A stretch of DNA of 64,000 bases from NCBI GenBank assembly GCA_032191485.1, contig JAVDOI010000009.1, positions 19,083,343-19,147,342 of the forward strand, given 5' to 3'. Numbering within the stretch: position 1 is the first letter of the stretch; every line of letters begins with the position of its first letter. This DNA comes from Leptoclinus maculatus (lineage: Eukaryota; Chordata; Actinopteri; Perciformes; Stichaeidae). Shown here piece by piece: positions 54,004-64,000 of the stretch. The notes under the pieces are model-generated. The model saw only the letters and a list, made by a program, of their open reading frames with translations, ran no database searches and was not told where the DNA came from. The position numbers and the translations under genes were made by a program.

Positions 54004-54625
54004 TTAACTCTCCATTGTTCCGTCTCCTCCCTCCTGGAAAGTCTCTGTAGCGCTTTGGAGAGGTCTCAGATGGCGACGGTTCCTGCGCAATACTCCTTTA
54101 TCTGTCTGGACTAGGTATGACCTCGGTGTGTCACCTTGCGTAAGGACCGAAGCAGACTTTGTCCAGCCTCTCTCATCATCCAGCTTCACAGCAATGCTGG
54201 TTCCAGGCTGAAGGTCTGGTAGAGTTCTGACGTTATTCTTGTCATTGTAGGCCCGCCTGTAGCTCTGTTTCATCCTCTCATCGGTCTGTCTCACTTTGTG
54301 GAGGTCTGGCCATCCAGGTTGTAGATTAGCCTCCAGTGTAGGAACTGTAGTACGGATTTGTCTGCCAAGCATGAGCTGAGCTGGGCTCACGCCTGTGGCT
54401 TGAAGCGGGGTCGCTCTGTAGACCAAGAGGGCTAAGAAAGGGTCAGTTTGTTTCAGGATCCGTTTGGCTGTCTGCACAGCTCTCTCTGCCTCACCATTTG
54501 CTTGAGGGTAGTGAAGGCTGGAAGTGATATGTCTGAAATCATACTCCTTAGAGAACTGCATGAAAGCTCTGCCTGAAAATTGGGGACCATTGTCTGTGAC
54601 AAGTTAATTTGGGCACCCCCATCTA
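54004..54625 (-). pseudogene. gypsy integrase, catalytic end and C-terminal domain
   Basis: Begins around 54603 with DNGPQFSGRAF (second catalytic Asp), shifted in frame from the upstream piece. It continues MQFSKEYDFRHITSSLHYPQ and NGEAERAVQTAKRI (catalytic Glu in the family position). The C-terminal part includes PAQLMLGRQIRTTVP and a chromodomain-less tail ending TFQEGGDGTMES. Confidence 0.85.
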
Positions 54626-55053
54626 GCAAAGATGTTCTTCAGCTTAGCTCTCGTGGTTTCACCTGACATGTCGTTGAGGTAGGCTATTTCTATAATATCG
54701 TGAAAAATAGTCTACAACTACCAAGTAGTTCTGTTTGTTCAGCTCACATATGTCGGCTGCTACTCTTTCCCATGGGCGACTGGGTAGCGGGGTAGTGATC
54801 AGAGGTTCTCTTTTCTGGGTCGGCTTGGACTCCTGATAGTCCTTACATGTGCTGACAGCGTCCTGGATGTGCTTGCTTACTCCAGGCCACCACACACTAC
54901 ACCTAGCCCGCTCCCGGCACTTCACTATGCCTTGATGTCCATCATGTATGCGCTGTAATATCTCAGACCTCATCATCCGTGGCACTACTATTCTATCATT
55001 ATACAACACCAGTCCTTCTGAAACCGTGAGGTGATGTCTGGAAGTGTAGTAGT
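54626..55053 (-). pseudogene. gypsy integrase, zinc-binding and first catalytic part
   Basis: Reads ILQRIHDGHQGIVKCRERAR, then CSVWWPGVSKHIQDAVSTCK and DYQESK. The H-H-C-C zinc motif is seen as H, H, C, and Tyr where the second Cys is expected. The first catalytic Asp is in AADICELN. The frame ends at 54659 after VVVDYFSRYYRNSLP. Cut from the RNase H region by the hAT-type insert. Confidence 0.85.
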
Positions 55054-55061
55054 CTTTTACC

Positions 55062-55708
55062 TAGGGGTGTAACGGTTCACAAAATCCACGGTTCGGTTCG
55101 GTACGGTACAGTGGAGCCACGGTTCGGTACGTTTTCGGTACGTTTCGGTACGTTTTCAATACAGTAGAAAACTATAAATGCCAGAGAAACGTACTTGATT
55201 TTAAAATATATTTATTCATTAAAACTAACATCATAAAGTTATTCTTTGAACAATGATGGAACTATACCTGAGTGACCCATCTTCTGGGGTGTCTTCTTAG
55301 CAGCGTGTAAAATAAAAACAGTTTCTTATGAAAACTAAAATGTAGCATTGTTTGCTGTAGTTATAAACAAATAAAAGAAACAATCCTGTTTTATATGGAA
55401 CTATGTGTGTGTGTGTGTGTGTTTCTACTCAATGTTTAAGTTTTTTTTCAGAAAGATGAGAATGTCTATATATATATAATGTATATATACACTATATTTA
55501 TCCCTTTATGGGGGACATTTTTCTCTGCATTTGACCCATCCCTGTATATAGGGAGCAGTGGGCTGCCAATGACAGGCGCCCGGGGAGCTAGGGGTACAGT
55601 GTCTTGCTCAGGGACACTTCGACACATGACATGGCCCAGTCAAGGATTGAACCTTCGACCTTGCGGTTACCAGACAACCCTCTTAACCCAGGGAGCCACG
55701 GTCGCCCC

Positions 55709-55752
<44 letters not shown>

Positions 55753-55844
55753 GTATGAACGGTTCGTTCGGTTCGTCATGCGTACCGAACCGTGAGCCTC
55801 GTACCGAACGGTTCAATACGAATACGCGTATCGTTACACCCCTA
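55062..55844. mobile_element. Non-autonomous hAT-type element inside the gypsy element, with 8-bp target duplication
   Basis: Inverted ends TAGGGGTGTAACG and CGTTACACCCCTA-like (CGATACGCG subterminal at the right) enclose 783 bp of GGTACG/CGGTTC-rich DNA without transposase. CTTTTACC at 55054-55061 is repeated at 55845-55852, a perfect 8-bp hAT target duplication. Inside lies a further repeat (55490-55717). Confidence 0.93.
55490..55717 (+). repeat. SINE-like repeat nested in the hAT-type element
   Basis: Runs from CATTTGACCCATCCCTGT through GTGTCTTGCTCAGGGACAC and GAACCTTCGACCTTGCGG to a poly(A) of about 40 bases (55710-55750). Related in its middle to the 25.6-kb repeat. The poly(A) end suggests retroposition in plus orientation. 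Confidence 0.65.
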
Positions 55845-55852
55845 CTTTTACC

Positions 55853-56721
55853 TTGTTAGGCACTTTAACAGCATACTTGGGCCATCCCGACATCACGTAG
55901 TGTTGAACCATCTGCAGTTCTGTGTCCTGTAGGGTCTGGTGTTTGACCATGTCGAGCTTCGTGGGTGAAATGGGCCATGACTCGTGGATTGCTTTCTCAT
56001 AGGCTTCGATTTCACTGGTCAGCTCCGCGATTTCCTGTGTGACAGTAGCCTGGGGATGTCTAGACAGTGTATCTGCTATGATAAGTTGTTTCCCCGGCAC
56101 ATACACAGCTGTAGGGTTGTAACGCATCATACGTAGTAAAAGTCTCTGACACCTCATAGGCACTGAGTCGAGATCTTTACAGTTTATCAAGGGAATAAGT
56201 GGCTTGTGATCACTCTGTAGAGTTAAGGAGTCTAGTCCATAGAGGTACCTGGAAAACTTCTCACAGGCCCACACTGCAGCAAGACACTCCTTTTCAATTT
56301 GCGCATAGCGTTGCTCAGCATCAGTGAGTGTTCTGGAACAAAACGCTACTGGTTTCAACTGTTCATCATGTTTCTGAAGCAGGACTCCACCTAAGCCATA
56401 ACTACTAGCATCTGCACTGATAATGGTAGGCTTACTCACATCGTAGAATGCTAGTACAGGTGACTCTGTGATGAGTTGTTTTACCTTCTTAAAGGCCTCC
56501 TCCTGCACTGCACTCCATGCCCATGTCACGTCGTTTTTGAGTAGGTCGTTGAGGGGTTTGGTGACGTCAGACAGGTTTGGCAGGTACCTGCCTAAGTAGT
56601 GTATCATCCCCAGGATCCTTCTCAGATCAGTGACATTGTTTGGTGGCTCAAGCTGAGTGACGGCCTTGACCTCATCTGGCCTCATCTGGCCGAATGCCAT
56701 GCTCATCGATGCAGTGTCCAA
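55853..56721 (-). pseudogene. gypsy reverse transcriptase thumb and RNase H
   Basis: Reads LRRILGMIHYLGRYLPNLSD and DVTKPLNDLLKNDVTWAWSA (thumb). RNase H follows: ADASSYGLGGVLLQ, SRTLTDAEQRYAQIEKECLA and LQSDHKPLIPL carry the expected D, E and D. The end, QMVQHYVMSGWPKYA, leads into the integrase region. It is out of frame with the upstream RT because of a 10-bp tandem duplication near 56679-56699. Confidence 0.9.
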
Positions 56722-58225
56722 GGTAGTTGAATCGTCGCTGACGCAGGAGACATTTGTCGTGGTTTAGCTTTAAACCAGCTTTCTCCAGTGTATCCAGAGT
56801 CTTTTGGAGTCTCACTTCATGGACTTCTTCAGAGTCTGAATAAATAAGGATGTCTTCCATGTAAACCGCCAGGCCTTCTTGATCTTGCAAGAGCTCAGTC
56901 ATTTCCCGTTGAAAGATTTCTGGTGCACTTGTGATTCCAAATGGCAGTCTATTAAAGAAATACCTTCCAAAGGGAGTTATGAAGGTAGTGAGTTTGGCAC
57001 TCTCTCCGTCTACTGATATCTGCCAGAAACCACTTGCTGCGTCCAAAAGGGAAAACACTTTTGCGCCTGCGAGTTTAGGTAGAATGTCATCTATTGTGGG
57101 CAGAATAAACTTCTCCCTCTTTACTGCTTTATTCAGGCGTTTTAGATCAACGCAAATCCTTGGCTGCTCTTTGTTCTTCTTGGGTACAGCAACCATCGGA
57201 GCACACCACTCCGTGGGCTCCTTGATTGGCTCTATCACGCCACTGGCTACCATGCGGTCCAGTTTGTTTTTTACTTTAGAGAGCACAGGCACTGACACGC
57301 GCCTTGCCGTAGTCACACTGTAGGGTACAGCATCCTCCTGCAGTCTGATTTTGATTGGCTTTATCTTCAGTCTGCCTATGTCTGCTGGGCTGGCCTCACT
57401 CAAATGCTCTGTGCTTTTGATCTCTTCTATTCGCTTGACTAGGCCCATAGCAATAGCTACATTACGGCTCAGCAGGTTGCTGCCATGTGGCCCTTTTATC
57501 ACATTTACTTTAAACCTGAATGTTTGCTTTTTCCACTCGGTAGTCGCTGTGAAGTAACCCTTGCAGTTCACTCTACCTCCTGGGCTGCTTAATTTGGTTA
57601 CACCAGTTTTCAGTCGTGGCTTATTTGTCAGCAGGTTAAAAGTCTTTTCTGAGATGACACTTAAATCTGCCCTTGTGTCAATTTTAAAGTCTATTTTAAT
57701 ATCTTGCACCGGCAGTTTTACCGTCCATGCCTTGTTTGAGTCGTCCACATCTGTAATTTCCCCCAGGAATTGAACGTGTCTCCCGTCTCCTCCCTCGTAG
57801 GGTGCAGTGACCTCGTTGATCACGCGGGAACGGCATACTGCTGCAAAATGTCCTAGCTTCTTACACTTGTGGCATTCTGCATCATGTGCGACACAATTGT
57901 CTTCTTTAGCATGCACTCTGCCACATCTAGAACATTTGTGTCCCTTATTGTTAACACCTTGTTTCGCTCTGGCCTCTTTTGTCTGCCAGCGTCCGTTTCT
58001 CTGTTTTTCATTGTATTGCGCACGCTGCTTGTAAGCTACTTCACTCAATTGAGAACAGTTAGCATTAGCTCCCTGCTGGCTAATATGCCCTTTTACTTGC
58101 TCAGACTGCCGCACTAGCTCTACCGCTTTATCAAGCATCAAGTCTGGCATTAGCTGTAGCTTCTCTGATAGCTCTTTATCTAATATCCCTATGACTAACC
58201 TGTCACGGATATTTTCATCTTTCAC
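56672..58225 (-). pseudogene. gypsy gag C-terminus, protease and reverse transcriptase
   Basis: The 517-aa frame contains a capsid end (IRDRLVIGILDKELSEKL), a CCHC zinc knuckle (CHKCKKLGHFAAVC), a retropepsin-like domain whose active-site triad reads DTR rather than DTG, and reverse transcriptase (VPKKNKEQPRICVDLKRLNK, FSLLDAASGFWQI). The YxDD box is read as YMED, so the first catalytic Asp of that box is Glu. The frame ends at the 10-bp duplication. It continues the gag frame at 58249-58605 after a frameshift. Confidence 0.9.
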
Positions 58226-58248
58226 ATCTGCAAATGCACAGGTATCAG

Positions 58249-58605
58249 CTAGCTCATACAGGCTTCTAATGTACTCCTCCGAGGTTTCTCCGTGCTTTTG
58301 AGTGCGCTGATGGAAACTGCTCTTTCATTAATCGTATTCACCTTCGGTACGAAATAACCATCCAGTTTCGCCATTACAGTCTCATAATCATCTGCATCTT
58401 CCTCGTCCTCTTCCATAAACGTGAACGTTTTTAAAACATGTTCGGCTTCTTTCCCCAACGAGTAGAGAAGCGTACAGACCTGTATTTCTCCGGGTTCTTT
58501 ATTGAGTTTCGTTGCTATCCTGAAGCGATGAAACCTCTGGCGCCACTCCGGCCATTGATCCGGGCGAGAGAAGTCAAAGTTTTCGGGAGGTGGGAATTTG
58601 GCCAT
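58249..58605 (-). pseudogene. gypsy gag, N-terminal part
   Basis: Starts at ATG 58605, immediately after the primer-binding site: MAKFPPPENFDFSRPDQWPE, WRQRFHRFRIATKLNKEPGE, QVCTLLYSLGKEAEHVL. It is a capsid-type domain typical of one fish gypsy lineage. It is broken by a frameshift at about 58290-58330, after which the protein continues in another frame. Confidence 0.85.
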
Positions 58606-58617
58606 CTTCTGACACCA
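58606..58617 (-). other. Primer-binding site of the gypsy element
   Basis: TGGTGTCAGAAG directly follows the 5' LTR on the element strand. The TGG start fits the CCA end of a tRNA; a leucine tRNA is my guess from memory. Confidence 0.7.
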
Positions 58618-58816
58618 TGTAGTGTTATGTGTAAAATAAGTTTAGGAGACCGTCGTATCTTTGGCTAACTTTATTAGCTCAACATTAGCATAACACCGAG
58701 GCCGTTGACTGACTGGATTCATACAACTCCAAGTGCGGACTGTACACGCCCACGTCTGACATCACACACACACCTGATCACTCCGCATGTCGATAAAATA
58801 GTACCATTACATTACA
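58618..58816 (-). mobile_element. 5' LTR of the gypsy element
   Basis: 199 bp on the element strand, starting TGTAATGTAATGG and ending AACACTACA (TG...CA), with an AATAAA poly(A) signal at 58675-58670 and the primer-binding site directly after it. Confidence 0.85.
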
Positions 58817-59130
58817 GTCACCACAGACAACTACCCTGGAGACGCTCACATTTCTCCATGACAAGCTCTATCCAAATCTCTGTATTGCTCTACGCATTGC
58901 AGTAACTCTCCAGTTACAGTTGCATCTGCTGAGTAAAGATTTTGTTTTTTCAGCCTTTAGCTCATTTAAACATACCTGCATTCATCAATTGGACAGGAGT
59001 GAGAGGTCTTACTCTACATCATCAGCACTCACTCAGAAGCTGTCATGTGATGACCTAATTAACTATATTGGAGGCAGGAAGTGTAAACATGGCCACTGTA
59101 AACTAGAGCAGTGAAGGTGATATTTTATGC
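58817..59130 (+). pseudogene. hAT transposase relic, C-terminal dimerisation domain
   Basis: The plus-strand frame reads TTLETLTFLHDKLYPNLCIA then LRIAVTL, followed after small indels by ASAE-, FSAFSSFK- and INWTGVRGLT-like pieces. This is the signature end of hAT transposases. It continues the relic at 52855-53515, from which the gypsy element separates it. Confidence 0.75.
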
Positions 59131-59194
59131 TGCGGAGTGCTGTCTATTCACACTCCTTAACAATATTTGGCGTTAATGCCTTGTAATGCTAATA

Positions 59195-59435
59195 TCAGCA
59201 GGGGATGAACTGAAAACTATACCTCTGTCAAATGACACTATAAGTAGACAAATTGAAGACATGTCGGATGACATCAAACAACAGACCACAGCTCGAATTT
59301 AGGCAAGTGGTCATTCTGCATTACAAATGGACGAATCTACAGACATAACAAACAAAGCAGTTTTACTCGTTTACGTGAAACATGTGTGGGATGGGGACTG
59401 ACAGGAACAATTTCTCTGCACAAGAGAGCTCCCTA
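59195..59435 (+). pseudogene. Second hAT transposase fragment, catalytic start; continues at 61248
   Basis: Plus strand: GDELKTIPLSNDTISRQIED, MSDDIKQQTTARI, a stop, then SGHSALQMDESTDITNKAVL and LVYVKHVWDGD, a stop, then QEQFLCTRELPT. The DESTD block marks this hAT group. It lies downstream of the C-terminal part of the first relic, so it is a separate copy. Confidence 0.75.
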
Positions 59436-61247
59436 CACTCTAAATTATTTCACCGTAAATTAACTGGCAGCAGGGACGCCAGTAATTTACAGTTTTTTAC
59501 AGCGCACTACCGTAATTTACAGTTACGGTATCTTACCGTATACTGGATTACGGTATGTGATGGTAGGATAACTGGGTTTTACCGTGATTTTACGGTATAT
59601 GTCAGAATGTTACCGTTTATTTACAAAGGGTAATACAACCCGCTACTTTTGCATTTAATTCCCAACAAATAAAAGAATCACAATAGACATTCAATATATA
59701 ATTGTTGCAGTTTATTACATGTTCTCAAATAATAAAGGGACATTTGTACATCACAAAACTCACAATGTACTGCATGTTTAGAAGAAAACTAATACCAATA
59801 AAATCGTTAATGAACATCTTAACTGAACTCATTAGCATCAACAGTGTAACATTGAATTAAAATAGTATCAACAGTGTAACACTGAATTAAAATAGTATCA
59901 AGAACAGTGTAATAAAACTGCATCACAGTCTAGCTTGTTAACAAGTCTTATACACATTTATAGTTAATTTGAACTGCATGAACTCACACATGAATGAAAA
60001 CAATAAAGAGAGAGAACACCTTAAAAGAGGACTTGACTGCAGCGTCTGGCTGGTATCCTCAATCTCTGATGAAGAGTGACTGTAAACAAACAAAATAAAG
60101 AATTTAGAAACACAATGTTCTGAACTTCTGGAAAGTTCTTTGACATCCAGGATAAACACACTTAAAAGAAGCTTTAGGTGTGCAACTGTGGGTTCGCATG
60201 TGCCTCACATATGTTAACATATCAGTGCAGGTCTTTACAATGAGCTAATACAACAATACCACACAGTTTAAATGAACAGACTATGTGATGAGCTGATTAC
60301 GTTAGTGAAGAAATTAAGCTAAGATAATGGACCACAATGGACAAACGTTCAACACTAAAATGAGTTTGATCTGGTGTTAATGTTGCTCTTGTGATAACAC
60401 ACACTAACGTTACTGTTAGCGTTACCTCAACTGTTCATCGTCTTGAACACACGTCGGTGATTTCTGGTCCGCTCTCCATTTAGATAATCGTCCCGATTGT
60501 GGTCCTACAGTCTGTTCAATAAGAGCACAAGTAAACACAAGTTAGGTTACTAACGTTACATCTTAACACTGTAATTGGTGATTAACTTTATTTATGTTAA
60601 CTTGCTCTGCTGTTAGCTAGCTAACCTTTCTAAGGCTATTTGAGCTCAAGCTAGCTTACAGAGCTAGCTCCACTAATTTAAGCAACCTAATGTAATGAAA
60701 CACACCAAGTGAAACATTATCTGAGATGTTAACAGTTCAATAATCATGAAGACAAAACAATACTGGAGACTTTGAATTTCGGCTTATAAGCGTAAGTTAC
60801 CTCGGCTCCTCGGTTGATCTCCACATGGCTGTTGCTCAGAAGGATGAACTGACGCTGTTGTGTCCAAAGTCACGTTTAGGAGCACTCTGTCACATCTTGT
60901 CACTCAAAAATGACTTTTAGGCAATAAGCAGTTTGAATAATAAAAATATTCTATCGTCATTACAGACACATTAACCTACAATAGACAGTACGATGTAGAT
61001 GGATTGAGATTCACTGAACTTGTAGAGAAGCGTGTATCCACCAGTTCACAAAAAAATACTGTATTATGCTGTTAAATTATGGTAGTCTGCTGTTATTGTT
61101 AATTGACAGCATTAACTGTTAATTTACGGCAGTAACTGTTAATTTACATGCAAGGGATGAACATTTAACTGTATGTTACAGTTATTATGAAATACTGTAA
61201 GATACCGTTGAAAATCCACCGTAAATTTACAGTAATTCGTTACAGTG
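59436..61247. mobile_element. 1.8-kb non-autonomous DNA element with TA-flanked inverted repeats
   Basis: Left end CACTCTAAATTATTTCACCG and right end inverted CACTGTAACGAATTACTGTA, each followed by GTAAATT(A/T)AC-type motifs. TA flanks both sides (59434-59435 and 61248-61249). The two ends are rich in CCGTAATTTACAGT-type motifs; the interior shows no transposase or host exon. Removal with one TA rejoins the interrupted hAT frame. Superfamily not assigned. Confidence 0.75.
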
Positions 61248-61330
61248 TACGACTGCAGAGGACATTTCCAGCTCAGGTTCAAACTGCACCATCTTTTCAT
61301 TAAATAAATTTGAGAAGTTGAAAATTGTCC
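61248..61330 (+). pseudogene. Continuation of the second hAT fragment
   Basis: After the inserted element the frame resumes with TAEDISSSGSNCTIFSLNKF and EKLK, which in this hAT group directly follows the LCTRELPT seen at 59435. Confidence 0.65.
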
Positions 61331-62384
61331 TCGATTTGGGTTGTCATTAAGGGGTGATGGTGGGTCCCGCAGCCAGACCAGTTGAGAACCACTGAACTAG
61401 AGCCTTGCACAACTGCTGAAAAAAACTCCACAGTTCTTCTTTAGTGTAGTCTTTGTAGAGCTTGTAAAGTTTAGTGACTTTACTTCTGTTTTGTGTGACT
61501 GATTGTAAAGTTGTTTTTTATACAACACTAGCAACATAATAGAAACATACTACTTTTATATAACTTAATTTTGTAGAAGAAGAAGATTGCACATTTTCAA
61601 ATACTTTTTGAAGTTCGTTTTTTTCTTATAACCTAATTCAAATTTTTCTGATGATAATATTGGTAACATTGATTTATACACACGGTTTAGGGAACCCAAA
61701 TAGCCAACAGTGGCACTGCCTCCCTATTTCTTCCCTTGCTATCTTTCCCTCCATCTTTTTCCTTTCCTGCTTTCTTTCATAACATGCTTCCCTCCTTCCA
61801 TCTGCCTTTTTTTCTTTCTTACTTGGATTCCTGCTTTCTTTTCTTCCTTCCTATGTCCTTACTTTTTCCTTCCTTATTTCTTTCCTTGTCTTTCCGTTTT
61901 CCATTCCATCCAACTTATTTCTTTCCTTACAGAGTTGAATACACAGCTTTTTGTTCATATGTAAACAGATATAGTTGTGTGCAGCTAACACATTAGTAAA
62001 TGTAACTTCACTGCATACATCTGGAGACATGTTTAGTATTTACCATGTTCCAAAAATATTATTTTTATTATATAAAAATGTTTGGATACAGGTACTCCCC
62101 ATTTTAAGGAACGAGGAACTTGTTTTGTTAATCAAGAACAAACAAACTTTCTGCCCAAGATGGTGCCTGATTCAAAAGGGATTTTGATCCAATTTGTCAT
62201 TATTGCACCACATCAACAACGTTTCAGTAGCAGCTTCAATACAAATATATCGCAACATTGGCCTCTAATTAGCCCTGGACGTGTTTCTGGTGTCCCCCAT
62301 GTTAATCCCCATCTCCACACACTCACTCCCCTGCTATGTCAGCCCATTAGTTCACATCATGTCACACACAGCCCTCTGGTGTTA

Positions 62385-62457
<73 letters not shown>

Positions 62458-64000
62458 ATGCACTCACAGCCAGACATAACTATAAACATAAAACCCAGGA
62501 CTCCATTATTATCCATGTGTGTGTCTGTGTGTAGCTGTGTGTGTGACAGTGTTATGGCTGTGCGTATGTGTGTGTGTGTCCACCTTTTACCAGGTTTTAT
62601 GTGTGTTCCCAGACCTGCTGATCAAAAACACACAGCGCTGGACTTGTTGGCCTGGTGGTCTGCCCGGACCCGGGTGGTCTCAGGATTTATAGCAAGCTGT
62701 GTGTGTTTTCTGGGGGGGGGGGGGGGGGTGTTGTTCATTACAAGTGTTGTTAGGATAATGTGTATGTCTTCGCAAACAGTTTAATATCCAGATCAAGTGT
62801 GCAGGATGGGTGTCACAGACCCATGGTGTTGATGAATGATTTCGTCGTCCATTTCAAGTGAAAGCATGAAAATAAGTGAGTAGCCAGCTGTTTCCACGTA
62901 ATGAGATTAAGTCCAGCCCTGTTTGCCTCTAGCGAGTAGATGACTACATGGATATATCTGGCTTCATATCATCTGTCTCATCGAGATCTGCAAACAGGAA
63001 CTCTCCGCTGTTCTCTAATCCATGGTAAAGGACTTGAGGTGACTGAAGGTTTGCCAACAGTTAGAAGTCCTCTTTTGAATTGCCTCTTACCTATTTTGTT
63101 TCTACTGCGTCATCTGTATTTTTCATTATGTTTGTCATTATCTGCGTTATTTATATTCATTGACCTCAGTCGTGGGCTGCTATTCCAGCAGTCTGTGGAT
63201 TAAAATTCGTTTGACAACATTTCTACATAAAAACTAAATATTTAAATTGAGCAGGTCAGGTTTTACACTGCATGATTAACACCAGTAAGACATTCCACTG
63301 CTGAAAATGTTACATTTTAACCACCAGAAACAACGATAATCTATTATTTTAGTGTTATCATTTTGAGATACAATTATTAGTTTTGTTTTAACTTTTTTGC
63401 AAACCGGACTGTCTTTCTAGATTTTAATTGAGTAAGAAAAGAGGTCAAAACATAAAAACAAAGCATCAAAAATAATTAAATTAGTTTTAATCCTTGTCCA
63501 AGACTTCTGTTTAAAATCACATAAAATGACTAATGTCCATAATTTTACAATATTGTTATGATGAACATTCTGTATGCTGGCCAGAATGGTCAGAAAGAAG
63601 CAGCACGTGGGAGTGCACAATGTAATTCTAAATAAATAAAGAGATCATGGGAGCTGCTGAGCATCCTTATAAATAACGGGCTACATTTGTATTTATTTTA
63701 ATATTCATATAGGCCCCAAACTACATCCTTTTAAATATTCCGAGATTAGTTTTGAGAAATAAACTCTAAGGTTTCAGCATATTTCTAATAAATTGCACTG
63801 TATACACATCGCACGTCCTAGTTTAAACACTAGATGTCGACTGAATGTAGTGACATTTTCTCTATCTTAACCTCTTATACAGAAACCAATATTTTACCAT
63901 CTCTGTCTGTTCTGTTTCTTACATTTTGATATTAGACAGATTTACATTCTACATTTATATTTACATTGTAATCTTTTAAGTATATGCGCTTCGACCATGA
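61331..64000. other. Intergenic tail of the window
   Basis: No conserved coding sequence was recognised. A pyrimidine-rich (CTTCC/CTTT) stretch spans about 61725-61930. A GTGTG-rich and GC-richer block lies at 62510-62730, with a 17-bp G run near 62713. Confidence 0.4.
62385..62451 (+). repeat. (CA)n microsatellite
   Basis: About 33 CA units. Confidence 0.95.

Larger units (their letters stand above)
53516..58816 (-). mobile_element. Ty3/gypsy LTR retrotransposon, dead, with a nested hAT-type insert
   Basis: On the minus strand: 5' LTR 58816-58618, primer-binding site 58617-58606, gag, protease, reverse transcriptase, RNase H, integrase, polypurine tract, 3' LTR stub. Without the 783-bp insert at 55062-55844 and its duplicated target it is about 4.5 kb. 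It sits inside a plus-strand hAT relic (52855-53515 and 58817-59130). The domain order (RT and RNase H before integrase) marks Ty3/gypsy. Multiple frameshifts, altered active-site residues and loss of most of the 3' LTR make it inactive. Confidence 0.9.

Noticed and set aside
56931..58117. Plus-strand frames across the gypsy element
   Set aside because: Complement of the reverse transcriptase and gag coding strand.

Overview
The window is nuclear DNA of a ray-finned (teleost) fish. Intron-split vertebrate genes, long CA/TG microsatellites and a dense mix of hAT, Tc1/mariner, PIF/Harbinger-like, L2, Rex1/Babar-like and Ty3/gypsy remnants all point that way. Three protein genes can be reconstructed exon by exon with every splice phase closed. 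All gene names rest on remembered family resemblance; no database search was possible.

1-6.1 kb, plus strand: spcs3, signal peptidase complex subunit 3 (5 coding exons, 180 aa). Its second intron has AT-AC ends with U12-type donor and branch-point signals. The end of exon 3, with its 5' splice site, has been copied three more times inside a CA-rich minisatellite.

7.0-34.5 kb, minus strand: a kdm2a-type histone H3K36 demethylase (26 coding exons, 1346 aa, converging on spcs3). It has JmjC, CXXC, PHD, F-box and leucine-rich repeat parts in the family order, plus fish-type extra sequence in the middle, including a very acidic tract. Its introns hold many transposons: an unclassified repeat carrying CTCF-like motifs, hAT-type non-autonomous elements, a Tc1 relic and a 2.6-kb L2 LINE. 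Upstream lie YY1-like and GC-box motifs and a cluster of CCAAT boxes.

37.0-44.4 kb, minus strand: stx3, a plasma-membrane syntaxin (10 coding exons, 285 aa). Several of its splice sites lie against long CA/TG repeats.

44.4-64 kb: no host gene was recognised. This is a transposon graveyard. It contains an L2 tail; a Harbinger-like element with a C2H2 finger, inserted into a 45-bp tandem repeat; a Rex1-like LINE; a 30-bp tandem array; and a hAT transposase relic split by a Ty3/gypsy element. That element is itself split by a hAT-type element with an intact 8-bp target duplication. A second hAT fragment is interrupted by a 1.8-kb element with terminal inverted repeats, and its reading frame rejoins when the element is removed.

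The three genes act in separate processes (ER signal-peptide cleavage, chromatin, exocytosis), and nothing suggests they are co-regulated.
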